Assembly: GCA_012269745.1 (NCBI GenBank)
Contig: JAAXJR010000013.1
Span: forward strand, 48,003-86,256
DNA length: 38,254 bases
Origin: Flavobacteriales bacterium
GTDB lineage: Bacteria; Bacteroidota; Bacteroidia; Flavobacteriales; Schleiferiaceae
Reading direction: 5' to 3'
Shown: positions 24,929-33,147 of the stretch, piece by piece
How the letters are laid out: every line of letters begins with the position of its first letter
Numbering within the stretch: the stretch's first letter is position 1
Notes under the pieces: generated by a model
The model's database searches: none
The model's input: only the letters and a program-made list of their open reading frames with translations
What the model was told of the DNA's origin: nothing
Program-made: the position numbers and the translations under genes

Positions 24929-25834
24929 TTATTTCAAGTATTCGGCAATGGTCTTGGCATTGAAGATAAGCATCTTAAAGTAGGTGTTTTGGTCCTCCTC
25001 ACTTCCTAAAGAATCGCTTAATAATTCCGGTCCAATTTCAACCTCAAATCCCTTTGAAGCACAGCCGCGCTGTACACTCTCCATGGCCTGCGGACTTACA
25101 ATATTTTCTAGAAAAATAGCTGGAACTTTAACTTCAACGATAAAATCTACCAAATCTGTAATCTCCCTCAAGCCAAACTCACTAACCGTAGAAGCGCCTT
25201 GTAATGTTTTTACTCGAAGACCGTATTGACGGGCAAAGTAGCTCAATGCATCATGGGTTGTAATAACTAATCGTTGCTCCTGTGGAATAGCTGAAACAAT
25301 ACTATCCACTTCTAAGGCAACCTCATCCATTGCCGTGAAATACGAACCCATATTATTTAATAAAGCAGCGCTTTCTTCAGCGTATGATTCCGATAGTTGA
25401 CCAACAATAGTTTTGATGGAGTTCTGAGCTAGAGTTTTATCGAACCACGCGTGAGGATCAGTAGACGCTGGGAAATTTGGATCGCGAATGATCAATTCAT
25501 TAGGGAAGTTTTTTGCTGCATCGATGATGAGTTTTCCTTCCATGTGTTCCAGCACTTCAATAATTTTTCCTTCTAAATGAAGACCGTGATAAATAATGAC
25601 ATCGGCATCACGAAAAATATCTAGATCCTTCTTTGAAGGTTTATACACGTGTGGATCAATACCTACTTTCAGTAGTGGAATAATCTCCATTTTATCAGTA
25701 GCTACATTACTTACCCAATCCGTCATGATGCTTGTAGTACATACAACTTTGATCTTTTCGTTAGCCGTATCTTGGGTGGGAGCAGCACACGAAAATAGAA
25801 CTAGTCCAGTAAGAAAGGAAAGGAGGTATCGCAT
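24929..25834 (-). CDS. Metal-binding lipoprotein, TroA/YtgA/ZnuA family
   Basis: The 301-residue cluster A-I binding protein has a lipoprotein signal (MRYLLSFLTGLVLFSC, Cys16). Ligand segments are GIDPHVYKP (His), TDPHAWFDK (His), IFLENIVSP (Glu) and ELLSDSLG (Asp), giving the His2-Glu-Asp site of Mn/Zn/Fe receptors. There is no His-rich loop of the kind that marks zinc-specific ZnuA, which favours Mn or Fe. The ATG at 25834 is used; an in-frame start 9 codons upstream would put 27 nt of leader before the signal. It heads the cassette; the stop abuts the TTG start of the permease-repressor. Confidence 0.9.
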   Translation of the reverse strand: MRYLLSFLTGLVLFSCAAPTQDTANEKIKVVCTTSIMTDWVSNVATDKMEIIPLLKVGIDPHVYKPSKKDLDIFRDADVIIYHGLHLEGKIIEVLEHMEGKLIIDAAKNFPNELIIRDPNFPASTDPHAWFDKTLAQNSIKTIVGQLSESYAEESAALLNNMGSYFTAMDEVALEVDSIVSAIPQEQRLVITTHDALSYFARQYGLRVKTLQGASTVSEFGLREITDLVDFIVEVKVPAIFLENIVSPQAMESVQRGCASKGFEVEIGPELLSDSLGSEEDQNTYFKMLIFNAKTIAEYLK

Positions 25835-25845
25835 CTTATTTTGAT

Positions 25846-25878
25846 TTATTCTAAATAACAAAAGTAACTCGTAGAGTT
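25846..25878. promoter_or_regulatory. Palindromes at the metal-transporter promoter
   Basis: TTATT-CTA-AATAA (25846-25858) and AACTC-GTA-GAGTT (25866-25878) are two 5-3-5 perfect inverted repeats either side of the -7 element. Their arms differ from each other. They are candidate binding sites for the cassette's own repressor domain. Confidence 0.35.
25859..25866 (-). promoter_or_regulatory. -7 element of the metal-transporter operon
   Basis: TACTTTTG on the minus strand matches TAnnTTTG exactly, 24 nt before the ATG at 25834. Confidence 0.55.
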
Positions 25879-25967
25879 GTTTAATACCCTTTGAGAAAGT
25901 CTTTTTTTATCACTGCACATCCGGCGGCTATTCATTGTATTTTTAAGGTGAATCTATAACCCAATAC

Positions 25968-27509
25968 ATGGAAGCATTTACACCTTCTCAGATCTTAGAA
26001 TCTTTAAACCTTACTGGAACTATCCACGGAACCTCAACGGGTCAGCAGTGGATGGAAAGTAGTGACACCATTTCCTCAAATTCGCCTATTGATAACCTCG
26101 AACTAGGCAGCGTAAGTATAACCACCAAAGAGCAGTACGATGTAGTAGTAACTGCCGCATCTGAAGCTTTTAAAACACTTCGTAGTATGCCCGCTCCAAA
26201 AAGAGGTGAGCTAATGCGCCAATTCGGAAATGCCCTGCGCGAAGAAAAAGCAGCACTTGGTGCCTTAGTTTCCCTAGAAATGGGAAAAAGCTACCAAGAA
26301 GGCCTTGGTGAAGTACAGGAAATGATAGATATATGTGATTTTGCAGTGGGTCTTTCACGCCAGTTATACGGTTTAACTATCAAGAGCGAAAGAACAGCCC
26401 ACCACATGATGGAGCAGTGGCATCCACTTGGAGTTGTAGGTGTAATTTCTGCGTTCAATTTCCCAGTTGCTGTTTGGGCTTGGAATTTTGCATTAGCCGT
26501 CGTTTGTGGCAATACAGTAGTTTGGAAAGGCAGTGAAAAAGCACCATTGTGTGCCGTTGCTTGCCAACACATTTGGAATAAAGTCGCTGCAGCAAATAAC
26601 CTTCCAGAAGGAATTTCTTCGATCATCACTGGTGATTATACACGTGGTGAATGGATGACCCACGATGAGAGAATGCCACTAATATCAGCGACAGGTTCCA
26701 CTAGAATGGGAAGAATAGTTGGTGCTCAGGTTGCCTCAAGATTTGGAAAGTCAATCCTAGAATTAGGAGGAAATAATGCCATCATCATTACGCCTACTTG
26801 TGATTTAAAAATGACCGTTACCGGTGCGTTGTTTGGTGCAGTTGGAACATGTGGTCAACGTTGTACCTCAACAAGAAGACTCATTATTCACGAGAGTGTT
26901 TATGATAAAGTGAAGAACGCTTTAATTGAAGCGTACGGTCAAATTAAAATTGGTAACCCACTTGATGAAAGTAATCACGTAGGACCATTGATTGATCAAG
27001 ATGCTGTCGATGCCTTCCTAAATACCATCAAAAATGTACAAGCCGAAGGTGGAACAGTACTCTACGGGGGTGAAGTTCTTCAGGGAGGAATTTATGATGA
27101 TGGATTCTATGTTCAACCTTGTATTGTAGAAGCATCGAACAACTATGATAGCGTTCAAAAAGAAACCTTTGCCCCTATTCTTTACCTATTAAAATATGAA
27201 GGTGAGGTAGAAAATGCGATCGCTATTCAAAACGATGTAAAGCAAGGATTGTCTAGTGCAATTATGACTAGCGATGTACGTGAAGCTCATATTTTCTTGA
27301 GTGAAAGTGGTTCTGATTGTGGTATTGCTAATGTGAATATTGGTACCTCAGGAGCTGAAATTGGCGGGGCCTTCGGTGGAGAAAAAGAAACTGGTGGTGG
27401 TCGTGAAAGTGGATCAGATGCCTGGAAAGCATATATGCGCCGCCAAACCAATACCTTGAATTACGGTAAAGATCTACCGCTTGCACAAGGCATTGAATTC
27501 AACATCTAA
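25968..27509 (+). CDS. ALDH7/antiquitin-type aldehyde dehydrogenase
   Basis: The 513-residue protein matches the ALDH7 family: L-aminoadipate-semialdehyde (piperideine-6-carboxylate) dehydrogenase of lysine catabolism. Catalytic Cys299 is in [13 protein letters not shown] and Glu265 in [21 protein letters not shown] and [10 protein letters not shown] match the family's cofactor region. NAD-dependent oxidation of alpha-aminoadipate semialdehyde is the inferred reaction. It is divergent from the metal cassette and 3 nt before the GSCFA gene. Other lysine-degradation genes are not present. Confidence 0.85.
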   Translation: MEAFTPSQILESLNLTGTIHGTSTGQQWMESSDTISSNSPIDNLELGSVSITTKEQYDVVVTAASEAFKTLRSMPAPKRGELMRQFGNALREEKAALGALVSLEMGKSYQEGLGEVQEMIDICDFAVGLSRQLYGLTIKSERTAHHMMEQWHPLGVVGVISAFNFPVAVWAWNFALAVVCGNTVVWKGSEKAPLCAVACQHIWNKVAAANNLPEGISSIITGDYTRGEWMTHDERMPLISATGSTRMGRIVGAQVASRFGKSILELGGNNAIIITPTCDLKMTVTGALFGAVGTCGQRCTSTRRLIIHESVYDKVKNALIEAYGQIKIGNPLDESNHVGPLIDQDAVDAFLNTIKNVQAEGGTVLYGGEVLQGGIYDDGFYVQPCIVEASNNYDSVQKETFAPILYLLKYEGEVENAIAIQNDVKQGLSSAIMTSDVREAHIFLSESGSDCGIANVNIGTSGAEIGGAFGGEKETGGGRESGSDAWKAYMRRQTNTLNYGKDLPLAQGIEFNI

Positions 27510-27512
27510 ACA

Positions 27513-28277
27513 ATGATTACAGCAGTAAAAGTGGGGACAGAAGAACTTTCTGCGCCCCCTTTTTTTTTCGGATTAGGCAGCTGCTTTGTTAGCAACCTCG
27601 ATCCTTATCTGGATGAATGGGGTTATGAGTACCAATTCAACCCTTTAGGCACTTCTTTTAATCCTATCAGCATCGCAAAACAATTGCGCTGGATTTTTTA
27701 CAAGCAGGAATTATCACCCACTTTTAATCATCAAGGCATCTTTCATCAGCTCGATGCAGCTAACAAATGGCAAGATGAAAGTGAAACTGCGCTTGAAGAA
27801 GCTATACATAGAGCGCAAGGTGAGGTTCTAGAATATCTAGACCAACCTGGTAAGGAGTTGGTTTTAATCATCTCTTTAGGAACGGCACACGCTTGGTTTA
27901 AAGAAGATCAATTAGTTAATAATTGCCACAAGTTGCCTGGGCAATTTTTTCAGCGAAGGCTGTTGAGTAAAGAGGAAATAGTAGCTAAGTGGAAACACAC
28001 TTTACAGCTACTGCCAGAAAATGTAAAAATCATTTTCACAGTGAGCCCGGTACGCTATACACGTATAGGACTACAGGAAAACTTCTTAGGAAAATCAATA
28101 TTACGAACAGCCATCGAAGAACTGTTAACATCTCCTAATGCTGTGTATTTCCCAAGTTTTGAAATTATCAATGATGAGCTCCGTGATTATGCTTACTTCG
28201 AATCCAATGGCACTCATCCTAATAAGAAGGCAATAGAAGTGGTTATGGAGCGATTTAAAACGTTTTTACATCTTTAA
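27513..28277 (+). CDS. GSCFA domain protein
   Basis: The 254-residue protein carries the family's opening motif GSCF (22-25 in FGLGSCFVSNL), and its C-terminal signature YFPSFEIINDELRDYAYFESNGTHPNKKAIE. The GSCFA family (SGNH-hydrolase-like fold) is common in Bacteroidota, with no settled function. It is shorter than the usual 300-330 residues, mostly by a compact middle. It follows the ALDH7 gene by 3 nt and overlaps the convergent Nudix gene by 12 nt. Confidence 0.85.
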   Translation: MITAVKVGTEELSAPPFFFGLGSCFVSNLDPYLDEWGYEYQFNPLGTSFNPISIAKQLRWIFYKQELSPTFNHQGIFHQLDAANKWQDESETALEEAIHRAQGEVLEYLDQPGKELVLIISLGTAHAWFKEDQLVNNCHKLPGQFFQRRLLSKEEIVAKWKHTLQLLPENVKIIFTVSPVRYTRIGLQENFLGKSILRTAIEELLTSPNAVYFPSFEIINDELRDYAYFESNGTHPNKKAIEVVMERFKTFLHL

Positions 28278-28832
28278 TAACCTTGGTCTTAGAATAGATA
28301 ATTTAAGTACCGCAGCAACGCTAATTGAATCTGTAATTATTCCATCCATCACTTGCTGGTACAATTCAGAAAAGTGAATTTTCTCAACTACAAGATTTTC
28401 AGTGTCTTCCGGCTGACTTTCACCTTCTGTAAGATCCTCAGCGATATAAACCAGGGCTTTTTCATCACTCACACTATTACTTAAGTGCATCTCTAATAAA
28501 GGTGTCCAGCATTCAGCAGTATATCCTACTTCTTCCAATAACTCACGCTTTGCACTTTCTAACGGATCAATACCGTGTGGACCTCCACCCTCTGGGATTT
28601 CCCAAGAATAGGCATTTAAAGGAAACCTAAATTGACCTACACGCCAAGTAAAACCTTGTTTATCAATAGGTAAGATACCAATAGCAAGATTTTTAAAATG
28701 AACTTCACCATAAATACCATCACTACCTCCAGGAGTAACAACTTCATGATGACTAATCTTTATCCAAGGATTCTCGTAACTGACTTTAGAATCTTTAATT
28801 ATCCAATCTCCTTTATATATAATAGAATTCAT
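28266..28832 (-). CDS. Nudix hydrolase, ADP-ribose pyrophosphatase-like
   Basis: The 188-residue protein has the N-terminal YENPWIKISHHEVVTPGG of ADP-ribose pyrophosphatases and a Nudix box at 82-104 ending in RELLEEVGY. The early Glu of the canonical box (GX5E) is Ile88 here; the metal-binding REUXEE core is intact. It hydrolyses nucleoside-diphosphate-linked compounds, likely ADP-sugars. It overlaps the GSCFA gene by 12 nt tail to tail, and starts at the left edge of the candidate origin. Confidence 0.85.
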   Translation of the reverse strand: MNSIIYKGDWIIKDSKVSYENPWIKISHHEVVTPGGSDGIYGEVHFKNLAIGILPIDKQGFTWRVGQFRFPLNAYSWEIPEGGGPHGIDPLESAKRELLEEVGYTAECWTPLLEMHLSNSVSDEKALVYIAEDLTEGESQPEDTENLVVEKIHFSELYQQVMDGIITDSISVAAVLKLSILRPRLLKM

Positions 28833-29235
28833 TTTAAAAGAATATAGTAGTAATAATAGCGTGTTGATAACCGTGATAACTTATCCTTTGGACAGGATAA
28901 AATTATGAGTTATTAATAGTTGTTATCCGTTCGAAGGTACTCTAATCTCTTAGTTTTAAAGCCTTAGTTGCACTTATCCACAATGTTGAATGGTTTATTA
29001 CGATAGAATTGTTAATGAATAGTTATTACCTCTCTTGTTGATAGTTGTTAGTCTCCTGTGTATCGATTTTGAAGAAGTAGAAATAACTATAGCACTTAAA
29101 TCAAAATATATTTTCCATATGCACGAATCTTGGAATATTCCAAGAGAGAGTTTTAAAATCCTGTTCATAGGTTGTTCACATTAATCACCATGGTTATTCA
29201 CAACATTTACGACCTTTGTGAAAACAACATACGTT
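28833..29235. other. Candidate replication origin (oriC), AT-rich, DnaA boxes
   Basis: This 403-bp stretch has no gene. It contains TTATCCACA (28974-28982) and TTATTCACA (29194-29202), exact TTATNCACA DnaA boxes, plus TTGTTCACA (29172-29180, one mismatch, 22 bp from the next box) and TTATCAACA on the minus strand (28862-28870, one mismatch). A very AT-rich stretch lies at about 29083-29120. An 18-bp perfect palindrome is at 29128-29145, and TTATCCT-ttggac-AGGATAA at 28881-28900. mnmG, a common origin neighbour, is 4 kb to the right, where genes run mostly rightward. dnaA is not here, which is common in Bacteroidota. The assignment is an inference. Confidence 0.55.
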
Positions 29236-29667
29236 ATGAAGATTGCCATTGGAACGGATCACGCAGGAGTAGAATTGAAAGCTGAACTAGTTAAAGTTTT
29301 AGAAGCACACGGTGCTGAGGTATTAGATCAAGGTCCTTTTTCTAGTGACAGTGTAGATTACCCAGACTTTGGTCACAAAGTTGCCTCATTGGTTTCTGAG
29401 GGTACCTGTCCTTTAGGTGTGGTTATCTGTGGTTCTGGTAACGGAATCAACATGACCGTTAATAAGTACCAAAACATCCGTGGTGCTTTATGTTGGTTAC
29501 CAGAGATTGCAGCATTAGCTCGTCAACACAACGATGCAAATATTATTGCCATTCCTGCTCGCTTTGTAAGCACTGAAGAAGCGAAAGAAATCCTTACAGC
29601 ATTCCTTACGAATGAATTTGAAGGAGGAAGACATGAACGTCGTGTTGGTAAAATAGCTTGTAGCTAA
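29236..29667 (+). CDS. rpiB: Ribose-5-phosphate isomerase B
   Basis: The 143-residue protein matches RpiB/LacAB: IGTDHAGVELK at the start (His9), catalytic Cys in VVICGSGNGINM, and ARQHNDANIIAIPARF with the second His. It interconverts ribulose-5-phosphate and ribose-5-phosphate. The ATG at 29236 gives the family's MKIAIGTDHAG start; an in-frame GTG 6 codons upstream is not needed. GACCTTTG (29211-29218) is a near-match to the -7 element. Its stop overlaps the stop of the convergent lipoprotein gene by 3-4 nt. Confidence 0.94.
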   Translation: MKIAIGTDHAGVELKAELVKVLEAHGAEVLDQGPFSSDSVDYPDFGHKVASLVSEGTCPLGVVICGSGNGINMTVNKYQNIRGALCWLPEIAALARQHNDANIIAIPARFVSTEEAKEILTAFLTNEFEGGRHERRVGKIACS

Positions 29668-30329
29668 GGCAGCAGGTTAAATTCTAACTTTCCTTCAAAA
29701 CTCTTCATGTAAATCTGAGGGGTTATATCCTTTAAACTCTCAAGGTATCTAAAGGAGTATCCTTGTATCATACCGGAAACTGGGTATGGACTGTTGATGT
29801 TTTCATAGATTTCCAATGCATCAAAGTCTTTTTTATACGCGGGAAATATCTTGGTACTACCTCCTAGCGCTAATCTCAAGTGATCATTGAGACTTTCTTT
29901 GAATAGTGGGAATAAAATGATTTCTGCCGTGCGTGTATTCATCGCCCAAGTGTAGATATGCAGGCATTCTAATCCGGAGGCGGCAATACCTTTTAAGGTT
30001 ATTTGATTGTTGATATGATTATATACCTCTATTCCCTGAAGTCCTCGAGTCAGTGAATTATCACCATTTAATTTATTCAGGGTATCCTCGTTGGTATCAA
30101 TTACTTTTATCACGTAATACTTCTTACTCAGGTACCTAATGATAGAATCGTTCGATTCTAGATTTTCATCTGAGAAGAATAGTAAGGCGGGATTCTTTGA
30201 TTTTCCTCGTGTCTCAAACTCAAAGCTGGAATAAGCCGTTAAATCCTTAGAAGTACTGCAACTGGAAATACATGAAAGAAAGAGTACAAATAGAACGCTT
30301 TGTAAGACGTATTTTTTTACGTAAATCAT
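29664..30329 (-). CDS. Putative lipoprotein, unknown function
   Basis: The 221-residue protein begins MIYVKKYVLQSVLFVLFLSCISSC, a lipoprotein signal with lipobox ISSC (Cys24). The rest has no family I recognise. GIAASGLECLHIYTWAM could be a nucleophile-elbow-like turn, as in alpha/beta hydrolases, but no complete catalytic triad can be argued. It is AT-rich like its neighbour. The 5' end overlaps the divergent DUF4175-like gene by 58 nt, and the 3' end overlaps rpiB. The start is the ATG that begins the signal peptide. Confidence 0.65.
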   Translation of the reverse strand: MIYVKKYVLQSVLFVLFLSCISSCSTSKDLTAYSSFEFETRGKSKNPALLFFSDENLESNDSIIRYLSKKYYVIKVIDTNEDTLNKLNGDNSLTRGLQGIEVYNHINNQITLKGIAASGLECLHIYTWAMNTRTAEIILFPLFKESLNDHLRLALGGSTKIFPAYKKDFDALEIYENINSPYPVSGMIQGYSFRYLESLKDITPQIYMKSFEGKLEFNLLP

Positions 30330-32773
30330 TGTATTTCAGTATATTAAGTATATTTATACTAGGTTCTCTAGGTATATTAATAGCTGCTATAAATCTATGG
30401 TTCCTACCAGATTTAAGCATCATGCAGAGTCTGTTTAGAGGTTATATTATTTTAACCTGTATTGCTCTGATCGGCGGTCCATTAAGATATATACTTCTAG
30501 GAATATTTAGTTCTACGCTTCCGGATCGATTTATAGCGAGAACTGTTAAAGATTATGATGGAGGTCGATTTGCACAATCGCTAGAATTAAAGGATGAGGG
30601 AAACTTGGGTAGTTGGTCCTCGAAAATTGCTACAAGGGAAAGCAATACGGTTTTAGGCGACGTTATAACATCATTACGTTTCCATTGGACGTTTCGATTC
30701 ATTCTCATAGGAACTGTATTTTCATTACTAGCTCTATTAGTTTTTTATAAACCTATCGAAACAAGTACTACTGAAATTGTAACAGGAAATTTGAGATCGT
30801 CTTTAACCCCACCTGACTTACCTGATTCACTTTTTGTGGATATCTATAATAGGCCAAATATTGAGGTATTTGAAAAACTTGGTTTTCAACTTAAAAGTCT
30901 TCCAGAAAGAGTAATTGATAATTCACTGCATCAATGGACGTTTAAGGGCAGGGAAATGAAGAGTACTTGGATTATATGTGATTCAATTATCAAGGTTAAT
31001 TCGTGGTCCGTAATAATTCAACCGCCTGATTATACTGGTCTAAATGAGTATACTGTTTCTGATACAATTACAGCTATTCAAGGAAGTAAGGTCAAGGTCT
31101 CTTTTAAAGGTGTACTCACAGACTTTTTAGTACCTCAGGTTTCACGTGAAACATTGATTAATGATTTTATTAAAGTAACATCTTCTACGAAAGAATTAGA
31201 ATTCAAGGGACTGGATCAGTCTTACGTTATACCAACTGTTGTTCGTGAAGATTTAAAACCGAGGATTGAGGTTGTTGCTAATTCTTACGACTCACTAGTG
31301 TTTAGAGTTTACGACGATTTTAAACTGTCCAAGGTTATTATAAATGACTTAGAATTTACCAGTGCAGCTTTTAATATAAAATGGGGTAATGATCAATTCT
31401 TAAATATTATTGCTCTTGATAATCTAGACCAACGTTCTATTAAGAAGGTTAAGCGACCTCAGAGAAGTCTTGATGAACTACGATCCAATATCAATAATGG
31501 TTTATCATCTACGTTTAAAAGGTTCAGTGAGATAAGAAACCCAATTTCATCAACTCTAACTAAAGAGAATGAGAATGAGAGAGAGGATAGAAAACTCATT
31601 CAGGACAAGAAACTCGAACAAACAACTGATGAAAAGGAAGAAACCCGCGACTCTACACTAGAAAAGGAGCTTGAAGAACTTTGGGAGATTCAAAAGTTGA
31701 TTGATGCATTAGAATTGGTTTCACGTGAAACAAATGAAGCATTAGACTCTTTAATAAACGAAAGTATAGAGGAATTAGAGGACAGTGAAAAGGAGGAAGT
31801 TCAAGAAGAATTGAAAGAGCTCAAAGAATTAGATAAAGAAGGTCAGAAGCGCGAAGACCAAGCTAAAGAGAGTGCTCAGAAACTAAAACAACTCCTTGCA
31901 GAATCTACCGTAGATATTCAGATAGATAACATCAAACGAATAAAAAGGTTACTTAAAAATTCATGGAAAACCAGCGTCTTACAAGAAGTAAATAAAGCCA
32001 TTGCTTCTGGTTCAAAATATCGTGAGCAGCGTTCGTTAATTCAAATACAGAAGGAAATTTCAGATTCCTTAGACGCACTTTTGATTACAGATCCAATGTT
32101 AGGAATGGTATTGAACGATGTAAATTCTTCTATTGAGGGTGCTGTGAAAGAGTTAGAATCGGCTATCCTACTATCTAAAAACATACAGGTGAAAACAGCC
32201 TATATGGTTACTGCGCTCAATGATTTGAATGCTGTTCTCTATGATATTTTAGAAAGTGAAAAGATGTCTCTTTCCAGTGCTAAGAAGCAGTGTAAAAGAG
32301 GTAAACCAGGAAAAACTGGTAAACCAAATAAAGGCAAGGATGGTAAAAAACCTTCTCCGAAACCAGGAGATAAACAAGGAAAAAAACCAGGTAAGAAAGG
32401 AGAACCAAGGAAACCTGGGGAGAATGGGACTAAGCCAGGTGAAAATGGCAAAGGGACTAAAGAACTACTCAAGGAGCTCGACAATAGGTTGGGCAATTCA
32501 GAACTTCCAGGTGGTTCAAAGCAGCGTGAAGCATTGGAACAATTGAAACGTGAAATTCTATTTGGAACTCCAAAAGAAAATGAAACACAAGAGGCTTTTG
32601 AAAATAGACTTTGGGAGAGTATAAAATCTGAATTTGATAAAAAGGAACAGGGTAATGATCGTAAGTCAAATTCTGGTGACGAAAATACTTCTGGTAAGGG
32701 GATAGAGATTAAAGTTGTACCGTCGAATAATAGGGTAATCGACTTACCTTTGCCAGTATTGAAAAAGAAGTAG
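30272..32773 (+). CDS. DUF4175-like membrane protein with coiled-coil and KGP-rich tail
   Basis: The 833-residue protein resembles Bacteroidota DUF4175 proteins. Membrane helices are at about 20-45, 50-75 and 140-165, followed by a beta-rich periplasmic-looking region (about 180-400). Then come a highly charged Glu/Lys coiled coil (about 420-590), a helical segment, and a Lys/Gly/Pro-rich low-complexity stretch (about 670-735). It is shorter than the family's typical 1000-1200 residues. It heads an operon with ybeY and mnmG (1-nt gaps). It is markedly more AT-rich than most of the window. The ATG at 30272 overlaps the divergent lipoprotein gene by 58 nt; a TTG near 30329 is a possible alternative. 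Function unknown. Confidence 0.7.
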   Translation: MKERVQIERFVRRIFLRKSLYFSILSIFILGSLGILIAAINLWFLPDLSIMQSLFRGYIILTCIALIGGPLRYILLGIFSSTLPDRFIARTVKDYDGGRFAQSLELKDEGNLGSWSSKIATRESNTVLGDVITSLRFHWTFRFILIGTVFSLLALLVFYKPIETSTTEIVTGNLRSSLTPPDLPDSLFVDIYNRPNIEVFEKLGFQLKSLPERVIDNSLHQWTFKGREMKSTWIICDSIIKVNSWSVIIQPPDYTGLNEYTVSDTITAIQGSKVKVSFKGVLTDFLVPQVSRETLINDFIKVTSSTKELEFKGLDQSYVIPTVVREDLKPRIEVVANSYDSLVFRVYDDFKLSKVIINDLEFTSAAFNIKWGNDQFLNIIALDNLDQRSIKKVKRPQRSLDELRSNINNGLSSTFKRFSEIRNPISSTLTKENENEREDRKLIQDKKLEQTTDEKEETRDSTLEKELEELWEIQKLIDALELVSRETNEALDSLINESIEELEDSEKEEVQEELKELKELDKEGQKREDQAKESAQKLKQLLAESTVDIQIDNIKRIKRLLKNSWKTSVLQEVNKAIASGSKYREQRSLIQIQKEISDSLDALLITDPMLGMVLNDVNSSIEGAVKELESAILLSKNIQVKTAYMVTALNDLNAVLYDILESEKMSLSSAKKQCKRGKPGKTGKPNKGKDGKKPSPKPGDKQGKKPGKKGEPRKPGENGTKPGENGKGTKELLKELDNRLGNSELPGGSKQREALEQLKREILFGTPKENETQEAFENRLWESIKSEFDKKEQGNDRKSNSGDENTSGKGIEIKVVPSNNRVIDLPLPVLKKK

Positions 32774-32774
32774 A

Positions 32775-33146
32775 TTGAAGCCTGTTGAATCACATATTTT
32801 AGAAGCGTTTCACGTTCTATATCCCGACTTTAGGTTTGGAGATATTTACATTCATTGGATGAGTGATGAAGAGCTTTTAGAGGTGAATAAAAAGCATTTG
32901 AATCACGATTACTATACCGATATAATTACGTTCGATTACACGCGTAGAAACAAGATATCTGGTGAGTTATTTATTAGTGAGGATAGAATAGCGGACAATG
33001 CCAAGCAGAATGGTGAGCCATTGGAGAGAGAACGCATTAGAGTTGTTGCTCATGGGATACTTCATTTGATAGGTTTTGGTGATAAAACCGACGCAGACAA
33101 AGTGGTTATGCGTTCAAAAGAGAATGAAATTTTAGATCGATTGTAA
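32775..33146 (+). CDS. ybeY: Endoribonuclease YbeY, short N-terminus, TTG start
   Basis: The 123-residue protein matches Ybe[31 protein letters not shown] and the zinc motif [17 protein letters not shown] (His93, His97). The third ligand, His in most bacteria, is Asp103 here, as in many Bacteroidota YbeY. YbeY acts in 16S rRNA 3'-end maturation and ribosome quality control. The only start in frame after the upstream stop (TGA at 32760-32762) is TTG 32775, 1 nt after the DUF4175-like stop. It therefore lacks about 15-18 residues (first beta strand) of typical homologues. Confidence 0.88.
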   Translation: MKPVESHILEAFHVLYPDFRFGDIYIHWMSDEELLEVNKKHLNHDYYTDIITFDYTRRNKISGELFISEDRIADNAKQNGEPLERERIRVVAHGILHLIGFGDKTDADKVVMRSKENEILDRL

Positions 33147-33147
33147 G

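Noticed and set aside
22789-25834. Zinc-specific ZnuABC system
   Set aside because: The binding protein lacks a His-rich loop and the repressor domain has MntR-type ligands, so Mn or Fe is at least as likely; metal left open.
29664-30329. Alpha/beta hydrolase
   Set aside because: An elbow-like GIAASGLE turn exists but no credible Asp/His partners or GxSxG motif could be placed.
32290-32460. Collagen-like or structural repeat protein
   Set aside because: The Lys-Gly-Pro stretch is not in strict G-X-Y register; it is low complexity within a DUF4175-like protein.
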